Translations under genes and position numbers: made by a program
The notes under the pieces: model-generated
Database searches by the model: none
What the model saw: only the letters and a program-made list of their open reading frames with translations
Told to the model about the DNA's origin: nothing
From: Phaeophleospora eucalypticola
Lineage: Eukaryota; Ascomycota; Dothideomycetes; Mycosphaerellales; Mycosphaerellaceae
Assembly: GCA_022814565.1 (NCBI GenBank)
Contig: JAKLNG010000008.1
Coordinates: 1,178,001 to 1,242,000 of the forward strand
Reading direction: 5' to 3'
DNA length: 64,000 nt
Shown: piece after piece, positions 10,340-21,781 of the stretch
Numbering within the stretch: position 1 is the stretch's first letter
Layout of the letters: every line of letters begins with the position of its first letter

Positions 10340-11610
10340 CTTACTATTTTTCTTAACAACTATAGCTCTAACTCTAACTCCGAAGCTAGACTCTATCGTT
10401 AAGAAGGCCTTTTACTAGCCTCTCGAAGACTTTAGTACTACGACTATAGCTTCCTTTACTAGATTTAATTCCCTACTAACTCTATTAACTCGCTATATAA
10501 CTATAGGCGAGGATACTAAGCTACTAAGTACTAACTATTATGTTCGTTTCGTAAGCTTACTATATACTCCTTATATACGCTATATTAACTCTCTCGTACT
10601 AACTAGTAAGTTTTCTTCTTTTCGTAAGCCTCTTTTCGCTCCTTACTAATATCTCGTAGGTAAGAAGACTATTCTTCGCGATATCGCTAATGTCTATGAT
10701 TATAATATTATCGCCTCTAACCTTACGTAGGACTACGTAAAGTACGATTATTATAAGAAGCAAGGTAAGGAGTACGAGCCTACTACCTCTCGTAAGCTCC
10801 TTATTCTCTAGACAGAAATTTCTTAGCTTAGTAAGTCTTCGAGTTCCTTACAACTTTATAGCGTTTACTAACTATCTCTTAGCTATAGATTCTAGAGAGA
10901 AGGGTAAGAGCTAGGAAGATAGAAAGAAGAAGCTTTGTCTCGCTCTTAACTATATCTAGGGAGCTAAGAAGATAAAGGACAACTCTACTACTAGTCTTAC
11001 TACTATTAAGTAGGCGACTTACTAGTTAATAGCAACCTCTCTTACTATTATTACTAAGTTCTGTCGTTAGAAGGCCTACGCCAATCCTAATATAGACTAT
11101 ATAGCTATAGAGGCTGTTATAGCTAGCGAGACTTTAGAGTATAGTGTATTATAGGCTAGCGTTCTCTTAGGTGGTGACTATAAGGGTGATCTCGTAAGAG
11201 GTAAGAGTATTATACGCGAGCATAGTAAGACGCTAGATAGTTCGGACAAGGAGGGTTCGAGGGACTCTAATAATAAGCTCGATAAGGATAACTTTAAGCC
11301 TACTCCTATACTATATTATGCTTCGAAGAAGCACCTACGCTCGAAGTCTACTATCTCGCCTCGTCGTACTTATAGTAATACTAATAAGTTGCTAGTATCT
11401 CCCTCTAATCTTACTACTAGTAAGCGCTAGTATGTTATTACTTTAGGCGAGGAGGAGATCCCTAGCGTCTTACTAGAGACTACTAAGTAGTTGCTTAGAG
11501 GTCTCGGAGGTTTAGAGGAGTAGGAGTTTAGTAAGAGTACTAGGTATGAGACGCCTAGTAACTAGTTCTTATAGATTTGGCTCGCCTTCTACGAGCTTTA
11601 TATAATACCC
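10340..11610 (+). pseudogene. Extra ORF inside the Gypsy, antisense to the polyprotein
   Basis: Between the chromodomain end (about 11,700) and the 3' LTR the plus strand reads as protein, interrupted only by TAG/TAA. One frame covers about 10,350-10,900 (for example Y-I-T-I-G-E-D-T-K near 10,500 and P-Y-Q-Y-L-V-G-K-K-T-I near 10,650). A second frame covers about 11,040-11,610 (for example D-Y-I-A-I-E-A-V-I-A-S-E near 11,100 and L-G-E-E-E-I-P-S-V-L near 11,445). The frame change suggests an intron or an indel. No family recognised. Antisense or additional ORFs in this position are known in some LTR elements, but I cannot assign this one. Confidence 0.45.
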
Positions 11611-11689
11611 CTTCGCGTAGTATATGTCTTTAGTAAGACGCGTAAGGTACTAGTCTAATAACATAGTATTAGTTAGAACTTTTCTTTAT

Positions 11690-14600
11690 TTACTACCTAC
11701 TTTCTACCTTTACGCTTCTTCTTTGTCTGTCCTTACTAGGCCTCGAAGGCTTCTAATAGCTTCCTCGTATGTATGTAGTTCTCTTCTAGCTCCTAGGTAT
11801 TAAACTCTTCTAGCTAGTCCTTCTACTTTAGGAGATAGAACTTCTTCCCCTTTACCTTTCTTACATCCTTAACTTCTTCGACTTCGTACTTATTGTTATC
11901 GTCTACGAGTAGTAGGGAATCTATAGGCTTATCGCGGCTATTCTATAGCTCGAGTAGGGAAACATAAAAGACATTATATATACGCGACTTCGAAGGTAAT
12001 ACTAGGCGATACGCCTACTTTCCGATTACTTCGATAATGTAGAAAGGCCCTAAGAATCGCTCGCTAAGCTTCTTCTTTAGCACATCTAACCTTAGGTTCT
12101 TAGTAGATAGTAGTACTAGGTTACTAACCTTATACTCTTTTAGCTTATAGCTCTAATTGTAGTACTTTACCTAGGTAGAGGAAATGTCCTTCTACCTTAC
12201 TACAAGCTTCTCGTACGTGTTACGTAGCTATTTTGCCAAATCCACTACTAATAGTACCTTCCCTTAAAAAATCTTATTCTAAGATTTAGGGCTAGATATA
12301 GAAATATCTAGGTCGTAGCTATATATTACGTAAAAGGGACTTATACTAAGGGTATGTGTCTTACTAGTATTACTCGCGAACTCCACTACTAGTAGCTAGT
12401 CTACCTAGTCGGATTGCTCTTTAGAATAGTAATATCGTAGATACTAAATAAGAGTCTAATTCGCTTGTTCTGTCTAGCTATCCGTTTACGGATAGAAGGC
12501 TATACTAAGCCTACAATTTATATATAGCTCATAGTAAAAGCCTAACTAGAAATTGCTAGTAAAGATAGATCCTCGATTACTAATAATACCTATAGGTACA
12601 CTAAAATGCCTTACGATTTCGTCTTATAAGATTCTCGTAAGCTACGCGGTGTCGATCGTTTTCTAGTAAGGGACGTACTAGTACATTTTTATGTATTGGT
12701 CTACGATAACTAAGATAGCATTATATACGCCTTCGTTATACATACTTAGTAGGAGATTAGTAATAAAGTCCATAGCAATTTCTTTCTATAGATAGTCTAG
12801 TATAGGAAGAGTAGTTAACTTGCTATATAGGCGATAGCGTCTCGCCTTTATCTTTTAGTAGATAGCGTAGCTACTAACATACTCCCTAACTAATTTTAGT
12901 AGGCCTAGCTACTAGTACTTCCGCCTTAGTAGAGCTACTATTTTGGTCTATCTAAAGTAGCTAGCTAGGACGTTATCGTAGTATATACGAATTAGATACG
13001 ATCTAAGTGTGTCTTCTAGTAGTATATAAACTACTCCTTAGAAACATAGTATGCTATTAGCTATTAAGAAGCCTTCGAGACGTACGTCCTTTAACTCGAT
13101 ACCTTCTAAAACTAAAGGTATTACGCTCCTTAGCTTGTCGAGGCTAGCATTACTATTACTATCGCTAGCAGCCTAGAGGTTAGTAGAGCGCGAAGAGGAG
13201 AAAGTTTTATTCTCGCGAGAAGGGTTTGGTTTACTAGGGTTATCCGCGGCTATTACTTGCCTCTTAATCGCTATAAGCTTAGGAGATTTCTCCTATAGCA
13301 ACCGAATTAGTAAGAGAACGCTATCGGTTAGTAGTTCGTATAGCTCTTCTAGAGCTATAGCAGCCTCTACGACACGTAGGGGTAACGCCTCGTATAGCCT
13401 AGCGTTAGCAATCGATAATAGTAGGAATCTATCCCTATAGGACTAGAGATAGGTAGTAGAGATCCGCGATACTTATAAGATTAGTGCTTCTCCCTAGTAC
13501 TACGTAGCTAGCTTATTCTATAGGGTTAGAAGAAGGTTAGTTACGCTACCTTCTTTATTAATCCTATAGTAAGGCCGCCTAGATAGCATATCCGTAGGGT
13601 TTCGCTTACTAGATCGGTACTTAATTGTGAAGTCGAAGGGGGCTAAGAAGGTAGCCTATCGGGCCTACTAACTATTTAACTTAGTTACCTTCGTAAAGCC
13701 CTTAAGATTGTTATAGTCGACAATTACATAAATCGTATACTACGAGCCTTCGAGATATAGGCGAAATTCTTTAAAAGCCTATACTATAGTAAGTAACTCC
13801 TTATCGTAGGTCTAGTAATTTCGCTTAGTATTAATTATCTTTCGAGAATAGAGGGCAATTAGATGCTACTTACTATCGAATAGCTAGGTAAGAATGCTAG
13901 TAATAGTAAAGTCGCTCGTATCTATCTCTACTTATGTCTTAGTAGAGGGGTCGAAATGCCGAAGTATAGGTATACTCTAGAAGGCATCTTTTACCTAGTA
14001 AAACGCCTACTCTTAGGGTGCGTCCTAAACGAAAGGTCTAGTCTTTTTCCTATTCTTTATCCCTTTTAGTAAGTCGGTTATAGGTGCCACGATTTTTAAG
14101 AAGTTCCGGATAAATCGCTAGTAGAAGTTAGCGAATCTAATGAACTACTACACCTTATAGTAGCTTTTAAGAGTAGGCTACTCCTTAACTGCTACTACCC
14201 TACTAGAATCAATCGAGACGCTAGAGGCGCTAATAATAAATCCTAGGAATTCCGTTTCCTTCTAGAAGAAGTAGTACTTCTTAAACTGTCTATAGAGAGC
14301 GAACTTCCGTAGCCTCTCTAGTACTAAGCGTACGTGTCGTATATATTCCTCGTACGTCGAGCTATAGATTAGGATATCGTCTAGATATACTATATAGATC
14401 TAATCGACTAGGCTAGTAAGGGCCTTATTAATATACGCCTAAAAGGTAGCTAGGGCGTTAGTTAATCTAAAGGGTATAACTAAGTACTCGAAGTATCTAT
14501 AACGCGTACGAAACGCTATCTTCTACTCGTCTCCTTACTTAATTAGGATCCGATAGTATGTATCTTATAGATCTAGAGACGTAAAGTATATAGTACCTGT

Positions 14601-16600
14601 GAGACGATCTAGTGTCTTACTAATAAGGGGTAATAGGTACTAGTTCTTAATAGTAATCTTATTAAGACCTCGGTAGTCGATACATAGTCGAAGGCTACTA
14701 TTCTTCTTTAGTACGAAGAGAATAGGTACATCTAACTTGCTTTCGGAATGCCTAATCTACCTATGCGTTAAGGTCTTGTCTAAATATTCCCTAAGATATT
14801 CTAATTCCTATAGGGACTAGTAGTATAGAGGCTTAAAAGGTAGCTTCGTACTAGGCTCTAGGTTAATAGCGTGCGACACGCCTTTAGGGACCTTACGTAT
14901 AGTCTAAGGATTATAATCGAAAATATTAATAAAGTCCTTAAGCTCGGAAGGTAGGCGAATCGTATCGCTCTCCTACACTTCTTAGATAGTTATAGTAAAG
15001 ACGCCCTAGGCTTGTTACATATCCTTTTCGAACTACTATAGTTCTCTTAGAGTTACTAGACTCTAAATACTACTATATCGCTAGGTACTTATACTGCTGT
15101 CTACGACGACTTGCTACTAGTACCTCTAGGGCCGACTAAGCAGAATATAGTCGTCTATAGTGTCGTATACGTATATAGTAGCGTCTGTCGTGCGTTCTTC
15201 CTTCGTAGAGTCTATAAGTCGCAACTACATCTTATAGGCGCTATAATAATAGCTCTCCTTACCTTAGAACGAAGTAGTTCGTAGTAAGGGTACTTATAGT
15301 ATACAAGTTAGCTATAGTTTTAGTACGAGTCGCTAGAGTACTATATTAATATCTACGGCGTCGTCTAATAAGAACTCTACTACGATCTTGTCGCTCCTTA
15401 ACTCGATCGTTCTATATAAGGGTGTTATAGGTAAGGAGTCGACTTAGAGATTAGGGCCTAGTTACGACTCTTAGACTAGCCCTTCTCTTTTTTCGAGTTG
15501 TCCTTAGCCTTTGATTCGTCTACTTCTACCCTATAAGTAGAAGTCTTCTTCTCGTCCTCCTATAAATAAGAATTAGAGTAGGTAGTCTTATAATGGCCTA
15601 TCTTCTTATAGCTATAACACTATATATCTACATACTTGTTACTAGCGTTACGCTTCTTATCCGAGTTACGATCTAGCTACTCTTTCTTCGACTTCTTCCT
15701 ATTATTATAGTAGGATCTCTTTCTATCTCGAGGATGCTCTCTATACGAATTATCTATAGGTCGCTTACGTAACGACTTATTGGTATTCTAGATACGTAAG
15801 GTAAGGGTTACTAAAGCTCTCTAGTCCTTAGGAATGTTATAAGACTTAATAATCTAACTACGTAAGTTCTCTATTATCTTTACGAGAAGGTAGCGAGTCC
15901 TCTACACCTTAGTGTAGTTAAGCTAATCCTCTATAACATCTAGCTCGTTTGCGAAGGTAGTTACTAATTAATCTAGCTTTATATAGGCTGTCTTATACTC
16001 TAGGGTAATAGCTAGTCGTTAGTTTACTAGGTTGCTAATTTCATTATATACGAAATTACGAAAGTTGCTATACGTATAAGTAACGCTAGCGTCTTCTATA
16101 CGATACATGTTATACTAGTATTTATAGGGTTCTCTAGAAAGGTAGGAAATGCTAAAGAGAACATATTCCCTTTCTTCTTAAAAGGAGGTAGAGGCTAGGG
16201 CGAAGATTATATCGAGCTCTCGAAGATAAAGCCTTACTTCTTATATACTTTTCCCCTTAAAGAGGGTTAGTTCCTTTACGCGAGGATTACTAAGGCCCTT
16301 ATACCTTCTAAGGGTAATCTCTAAGCCACGGGCAGGGGACTAGGCTCTTGTAGTCGTAGAGCTAGTGAATTCCCTACGTCTTATCTATATAACCTCTACT
16401 TCGAGGTTGACGAGATCCTAAGCTATATAGAGGTTCTCCTTTTCTTGTTAGAGGTGCGCGAGACGCTCGCGTATTACCTACTTAACGTTAGCTCTAGTAT
16501 CTTACTAATCTTCTTCTTCTTCTTCCTAGTTGCCTTACTCCAAAGGGGGTGCTAGGCTAGGCTATTTATTATCTACCTCTGTCTTAGTAACATCTCGCAC
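11690..16600 (-). pseudogene. Gypsy gag-pol polyprotein relic (gag, RT, RNase H, IN, chromodomain)
   Basis: Read on the minus strand. A CCHC-type knuckle relic with G-H-Y-K lies near 15,583-15,624. RT has F-V-L-K-K-N...L-C-I-D-Y-R-G-L-N-K near 14,664-14,724 and the catalytic Y-L-D-D at 14,376-14,387. RNase H shows D-T-S-D-F and Y-S-R-K-I-I-N near 13,790-13,930. The integrase zinc-binding region lies near 12,830-12,975 with Tyr where His/Cys are expected (CAC/TGC to TAC/TAC). The chromodomain has K-Y-E-V-E-E-V-K-D-V-R near 11,870-11,910 and F-N-T at its end. Chromodomains in this clade steer integration to heterochromatin. Numerous TAG/TAA codons make it non-functional. Confidence 0.9.
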
Positions 16601-16676
16601 GTAAGGAGTAGGAATAGCATAGGTATTAACTATAATAGGTGTTATAGACTACTCGAGAGAGTAGAGAGATTAGAAA

Positions 16677-16975
16677 TATAAAGACTTAGGTATATAGTAG
16701 TGTATAGCACTCTAGTTCAACTACTAAGTTAATCGAAGAACTAATCTCTACCTTCTTTATTACTATACGTATACGAGATACTTATACTTTATAGGCTACT
16801 CGACTTAGAATAGTTAGTTCTTATTTCCTTAATACCTAAGGACTAGCCTCGAGGCTACTACTTATGCACGAGATAGTAGCGTGTATTAGGCGACTCCCCT
16901 AAGTCGTCCCCTAAGTCGGACGTATAGCTATCCTTTTAGTAGCTAGGGCGAACTGCCCCTAACCTAGTCGTGACA
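16677..16975 (-). repeat. Gypsy LTR, right copy (5' LTR of the element)
   Basis: Same length as the left LTR. It ends GTGACA, preserving the CA terminus, while its start reads TATAAAG where the left copy keeps TGTAAAG, a G-to-A RIP change. It is followed at once by the AGACT duplication. Confidence 0.93.
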
Positions 16976-16980
16976 AGACT
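16976..16980. repeat. Gypsy target-site duplication, right copy (AGACT)
   Basis: Matches 9585-9589 exactly. Deleting 9590-16980 restores an uninterrupted reading frame in ORF B. Confidence 0.9.
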
Positions 16981-18138
16981 CTACTAGAGGAAGATATAAT
17001 ATATTTTATACTCTATAAATCTATTAAAACTACTATATAAGGAAAAGGAGATGTTTTCTAGCCTGACTATAATAAGAAGTCTAGTGCTCTCTATATTATC
17101 CTAAGCTATAACTTTAAGGACCCTAGTAGTTAAAGCCCTTATCTAAAGGTTACCTTTCTTATCTATATTTAGTAGCCTATACTACCTCTAATAAAAAAAG
17201 GCGCTAATATATTTAAGTTTAATCAAATTACTAACTAGCTTAGGCCTATTACATATAATAAGAATGCTTTAGAAGATAATTAGGAGTAGGTTATAGATAA
17301 AGATAAAAGTAATAATATATCCCTAGGCCTAGCTAAGTTTATCTATCTATATAGGCTTTAAATATCTCCTAGCTAAAGCCTAGAGCGTAAAAGGAAGGGG
17401 GAGACATTACTAAAATCTAAGCTAATTAAAAAAGCCCCTTAGCTAGTAAGGACTATAGATAGAAAGCTTATTAAGCCTAAACCTATTATCTAGAAGTAGA
17501 CTAAGAAGTAGCCTTATAGGAAGACTAGGACTACTCTCTAGAGGAAAGATAGTAAGAGTAGTAGACTTTTTATTAGTACTAATAGTATAGCTAAGTTTTT
17601 AGAGCATAGGAGTACTCTCTTAAGCAGCTTTATTACTATAAACTAGTAGAGAATAGAGGAGAATACTAACATATAAGAACATAAGAAGGGCTTTAAAGAA
17701 GGTTATTAAGGAGTAGATTAAGAAGATAACTAAGAAGAAGTTAAAGGGGGTAATACATTTAATAATAGTAATAAAGAATATCTCCCTAAGGTAAGCTCTT
17801 ATTAATGCTTTAGGTAGATGTTACTAATAGTTTAGGTATAGTAAAGTACCTATCCTAACCTATACCTCCTACTATATTTATAGAATAGTAGCTAGGACCT
17901 CCTTAAGGAGAAGCAACCCTATAATGCTTACTAGTATAGACTAGTTAGCTCTCTATTAGTACTACTCTTACCTCTACCTTTAGATAAAAGATCTCTATTA
18001 CCTACTCCTAACCTACTACCTCTCTCTAGAGAGAATGTTTTACTACTTCCTAAAGGTACCTTTAACTTAAGTAGTAAAACTTCCCTTAGGCTCTATCCTT
18101 TACTACCTATATATATTATTACCCTAGAATCCTCTACT

Positions 18139-18605
18139 AAATTAACTCTTACTATACTCTATAGCCCTAAAGATACTTATTTAGAACATCCTCCCTTAAA
18201 AAGAGCGTAACTATTACATTCCTAAAGGCCTCTAGATACTTATCTAGAGTATCCTCCTCTAAAAAGAGCTTAGATATCTTATTCCTAACACCCCCTAGCC
18301 CCTTATTTGTAGCATTCTCTATTAGAAAGAGCCTAGACACCTTAATCCTAAAGCATCCTAGCCCCTTATTTAGATAGTTCTCCTATAGATAGAGCTCTAA
18401 TAGCTTAATCCTAACTACCCCTAGCTAGCTCTTTAGACTACTCCCTTTAATTTAGAGCTTAAGAACCTTAGTCCTAACTAGCCCTAGCTAGCCTTTTAGA
18501 CTGCTCCCCTTAATTTAGAGCTTAAGAACCTTAGTCCTAACTAGCCCTAGCTAGCCTCTTAGACTACTCCTCTTAATTTAGAGCTTAAGAACCTTAGTCC
18601 CTAGT
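18139..18605 (+). repeat. 63 bp tandem repeat encoding 21-residue units
   Basis: The anchor AGAGC recurs with exact 63 bp spacing at 18202, 18265, 18328, 18391, 18454, 18517 and 18580, with a weaker unit before. In the ORF B frame the older units read P-L-D-T-Y-L-E-Y-P-P-L-K-R-A, then a stop in place of Gln, then I-S-Y-S. The last three units are nearly identical to each other, so they are recent duplications. A 21-codon period keeps the frame and supports coding origin. Confidence 0.75.
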
Positions 18606-19152
18606 ATCCCTAGTTCTCTCTAGCTTATTCTCTAGCTCTACTATAACTATCCTACTATAAAATTATAGCTCTCCTAGCTCCTCCCTAGCTCTTTAATTAT
18701 AAGCTCTAGCTTCCTCTAGCTCTTCTATATAGATTTCTAGTTTATTAACTAGCTCCCTAGTAGTACTAATAGCTTAGCCCTTAGGCTTCTCTTAGGGTCC
18801 TATTTAGATTTCTAACTTAGTTCTAAACTCTCTAGCTCTACTTATAAGGCACTTTCTAAGTACTCTAGTCTTCCTATTAGAGGAGATATATATTTTAATA
18901 TTACTAGGACAAAGGCAGACTTACTCCCTAGGCCTAGTCCTAGTAGACAACTAGGAAACCTTTAGGGGCTTATCTATAGCTTCTAAAGTAAGTCCTAAAC
19001 TAAGTCCTAAAGTAGCTTCTACTATCTAGGAAGCCTTACTATAAGAGCTAGTTATTAATAGAGATACTAATCTCTTTAAAGATGCCCTATATAAGACTAC
19101 TTAGAGAAGGACTGCTAAGAGGAGTAGGAAAAAGAAACATATCTTGTCTTAA

Positions 19153-19962
19153 ATATAATTTGATCTACTAATTAGACTTTATTTGTTATTATAAACTCTA
19201 GTTCCTAAATTATTCTGTCCTATTACTTTATTTAATTTTAGGAAGGAGCTTATAAAGCTCCTAAGCTTAGACTTTTCCCTAGGTAAGGATAGGGGCTCTA
19301 CTTTTAGCTCTACCTTACCTAAGTAAGGATAGTAAGCTCTACCTAGTTAGGTAATTAGGAGTGTTATAAAGCTAATAAGCATAACCTAATATATGCTCTC
19401 TCTCCCTATAGCCCTACTTTATATCTATATAAACTTAGCTAGGCTTCTCTTACTCCTTCTATTTCCTAAAGCTTAAAATAAGTACTATTAAGCTTATAAA
19501 CTTTAAGCTGTTAGGTAGCTCTCTTAGCAGTTAAAGTAATAGCTAAAAGAGAAAGGAAGGGTATTAGGTGCCTACTATATTAGTTATATTATAAGCCTTA
19601 ACTAACCCTTAGGTGGGTCTATAATAGTATTATATAGTTAGATAAGTAGTTACTTATACCTAAAGGGTAGGTGTAGCTCTTCTTACAAGCTTGTAATAGT
19701 AGCTCTTAACATAAGGGATAAAAGAGCTATTCTTTTCCCTTAAAACTATTACTAGAACATTAACCAACTTAGTAATTAACATACTTTGAATTAATCTACT
19801 TAACTATCTATATACTTAATTAATAACAAGCCCTATAATCTAGGCCTTTATACTCTTCCCTTTATATATATTATTATCCTTTTAGGCTTAGCCTTAAAAG
19901 CTTATTATATATATGCTATAGGAAGCTGTGGTTTCTAGATAATTACTAACTTAATAAGTAGT
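19153..19962. other. RIP-degraded spacer in the large element
   Basis: AT-rich, with no recognised domain. It separates ORF B from ORF C and may include UTR or promoter sequence of either. Confidence 0.35.
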
Positions 19963-20922
19963 ATGTCTGTTATTCTAGGTGGCTTCACTCCTATTAATCT
20001 ATTCCCTACTATTAACCCTATAGGTAGTAGTAGTAATAATCCCTTTAATAGTAATAAGAAGCCTTCTCGCCCTACCTTTAGCCCTTTAGAGTTAGAGAAG
20101 TTAAAGAATGCTCTAAAGATTATGCTTAATAAGATAGAGCGTCGCTATAAGGAGCTAACTCCTTATAGCTTTAGTCCTAGGGAGTTTAACCGCGCTATAA
20201 TAAAGACTCTTCTAGATTCCTACTATTACCTCTTTATAGAGCTATATAGTACTCTTAAGAATCCTCTATCTCGCTAATAGATATCGCTTATAGACAGCTC
20301 TAACATCGTTTATAACTCTAATTTAAGACTAATAGGCTCTTAGATTAACATTAGTAGTAGTTAGAACTACCTTCTATATATCCTTACTTTAGGCTATCGT
20401 AATCGCGAGATCTATAGTCCTAAGGATAGTTACAATTAGTACTAGAACTATAGTTAAGGTAGCTACTTCAACTTATATATAACTCTACTAGGCCTCTTTA
20501 ATAGGGCTTGCTTTAAGTATATATATAGAAACTACTAGTAGAGATATAGCTTTGTTCGTAATTAGCTACCTAAAGAGCCTTAGCCGCCTATTACTCCTTA
20601 GCTAGGTAGACGTAATCGCGACCGAGCTAAGAGCGTTAACTCTAAGGTAATTCCTTCTAATCATTCTAATAGTAAGACCTAGAAGAATGTTAGTAAGTAG
20701 ATATAGTAGCTAAATGCTCGCTTCTACTTCCTAAAGGTTCCTAGAGATAGAACTTTAACTAGAGAGCTAGTGCTTTAGTTCCTATATTTATTAGAGGCTA
20801 ACCGTAATTAGGCTATTAACTTAATATAGGTAGCTCTAAGGTGGCTTATAGATAATAAGAACAGAGCTATAGATATGCTAAAGTATACTAGGGATAAGTA
20901 TAGTAAGAATAAGAAGAAGTAA
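19963..20922 (+). pseudogene. Broken ORF C of the large element (320-codon frame)
   Basis: Starts with ATG and is fully open for 104 codons, then continues in the same frame to 20922 with only TAG/TAA interruptions. The total is exactly 320 codons including the final TAA. The open part has a Ser/Asn/Pro-rich head, then an amphipathic helical segment (L-E-K-L-K-N-A-L-K-I-M-L-N-K-I-E-R-R-Y near codons 45-65). Downstream segments include G-R-R-N-R-D-R-A-K-S and a basic tail. CpG sites are kept better here than in neighbouring spacer, which fits a former coding region. No family recognised. Confidence 0.45.
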
Positions 20923-21439
20923 TAGGTTATTTTACTTTCTTGCCTTTATTCTTACTTTTATAACTTATATTTCTAGACTAAGTTCTCTAGGTTAATTTAA
21001 TAGGCTATATACTATAGCAAAAGTTCTTAGCTTAGTAGGTTTTTAGGTAAGTATAATAGTATGATTTTTCTATGGTTAAAAGTAATCTTTATTATTTACT
21101 TTTTATGCTTGAACTTTAAGAAGAGGGCTTAAAGGAATAGCTATAGTTAGAATCTTAACTCTATAAATAAAAAACTAATAACCCTTAATAATAGATTTAA
21201 GTTAGTAAACTTAGATAAATTACTATATTTAAGATCTCCTTCCTTATATAAAAACCTAAAAGTCTTAAAAGAATTTAGACTACTATATCCCTATTAAATT
21301 TGTTTATATTATCTTAGCCTAAATTGTTATTAGAACAGCTATTCTAGATATTATAGGAACAACTAATCTAGTTATTATATAAATAGCTAATTTACTTGTT
21401 ATAGGAATAGCTAATAATTTAATAGCTTGTAATTAGCAG

Positions 21440-21507
21440 TTTCTATTAGTATTAGTAGCTTCCATTAGTATTAGTAGCTTCTACTAGTATTAGCAGCTTC
21501 TATTAGG
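21440..21507 (+). repeat. 19 bp tandem repeat, about 3.5 copies
   Basis: The unit is close to CTTCTATTAGTATTAGTAG, with copies at about 21440, 21459, 21478 and a partial at 21497. Differences between copies are C/T and A/G transitions. Confidence 0.7.
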
Positions 21508-21570
21508 TACTATATTAAAAGCCCTTCTATTCCTAAGCTTCCTTTTATCAAACTACTATATTATATATTC

Positions 21571-21630
21571 TACTATCTATATATCTCTTTTACTATCTAT
21601 ATATCTCTTCTACTATCTACACATCTCTTT
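21571..21630 (+). repeat. 20 bp tandem repeat, 3 copies
   Basis: Unit TACTATCTATATATCTCTTT, with copies at 21571, 21591 and 21611. The last differs by transitions (CACATC for TATATC). Confidence 0.7.
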
Positions 21631-21781
21631 AACTATTAACAAAGAGAGCAATTAATTTTAGCTTAACTAATATATAATTAACATATCTATAATTAACATA
21701 TCTAGTAATTAGCTACTACCCTTAAAAGCAGTCTAAATCCTAAAAAGCTACCTTTATTACTAATAATACTAGTTACTTATT

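Larger units (their letters stand above)
9590..16975 (-). mobile_element. Ty3/Gypsy chromodomain LTR retrotransposon, RIP-inactivated
   Basis: A 7,386 bp element with two 299 bp LTRs and a perfect 5 bp TSD. On the minus strand the order is gag with a CCHC knuckle relic, reverse transcriptase, RNase H, integrase with an H2C2 relic, chromodomain, LTR. This is the chromovirus layout. Many in-frame stops and Cys-to-Tyr changes show it is dead. It retains many CpG sites while CpA/TpG are scarce, unlike the more CpG-poor sequence around it. An additional ORF lies on the opposite strand near the 3' LTR. Confidence 0.93.
8900..19152 (+). pseudogene. Broken ORF B of the large element, split by the Gypsy insertion
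   Basis: Two segments, about 8900-9589 and 16981-19152, form a single frame once the Gypsy and one AGACT copy are removed. The codons run aat-cta-aag-act then cta-cta-gag-gaa in register. Only TAG/TAA interrupt it, at sites expected from CAG, CAA or TGG. Readable features are a six-lysine run near 9296-9313, a region F-V-S-R-P-S-N-T-Y-I near 9430, A-I-E-A-K-S-Y-F-H-S-F-N near 9500, a basic Lys/Arg-rich middle (about 17,390-17,560), the 21-residue tandem repeats at about 18,140-18,605, and a basic tail (R-S-R-K-K-K-H near 19120). The true start and stop are unknown. The product would exceed 900 residues and might be nuclear or nucleic-acid binding from its charge. No family recognised. Confidence 0.55.
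20923..21781. other. RIP-degraded spacer with short tandem repeats
   Basis: Low-complexity AT-rich DNA between ORFs C and D. Two short tandem arrays (21440-21507 and 21571-21630) lie here. No gene seen. Confidence 0.5.
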
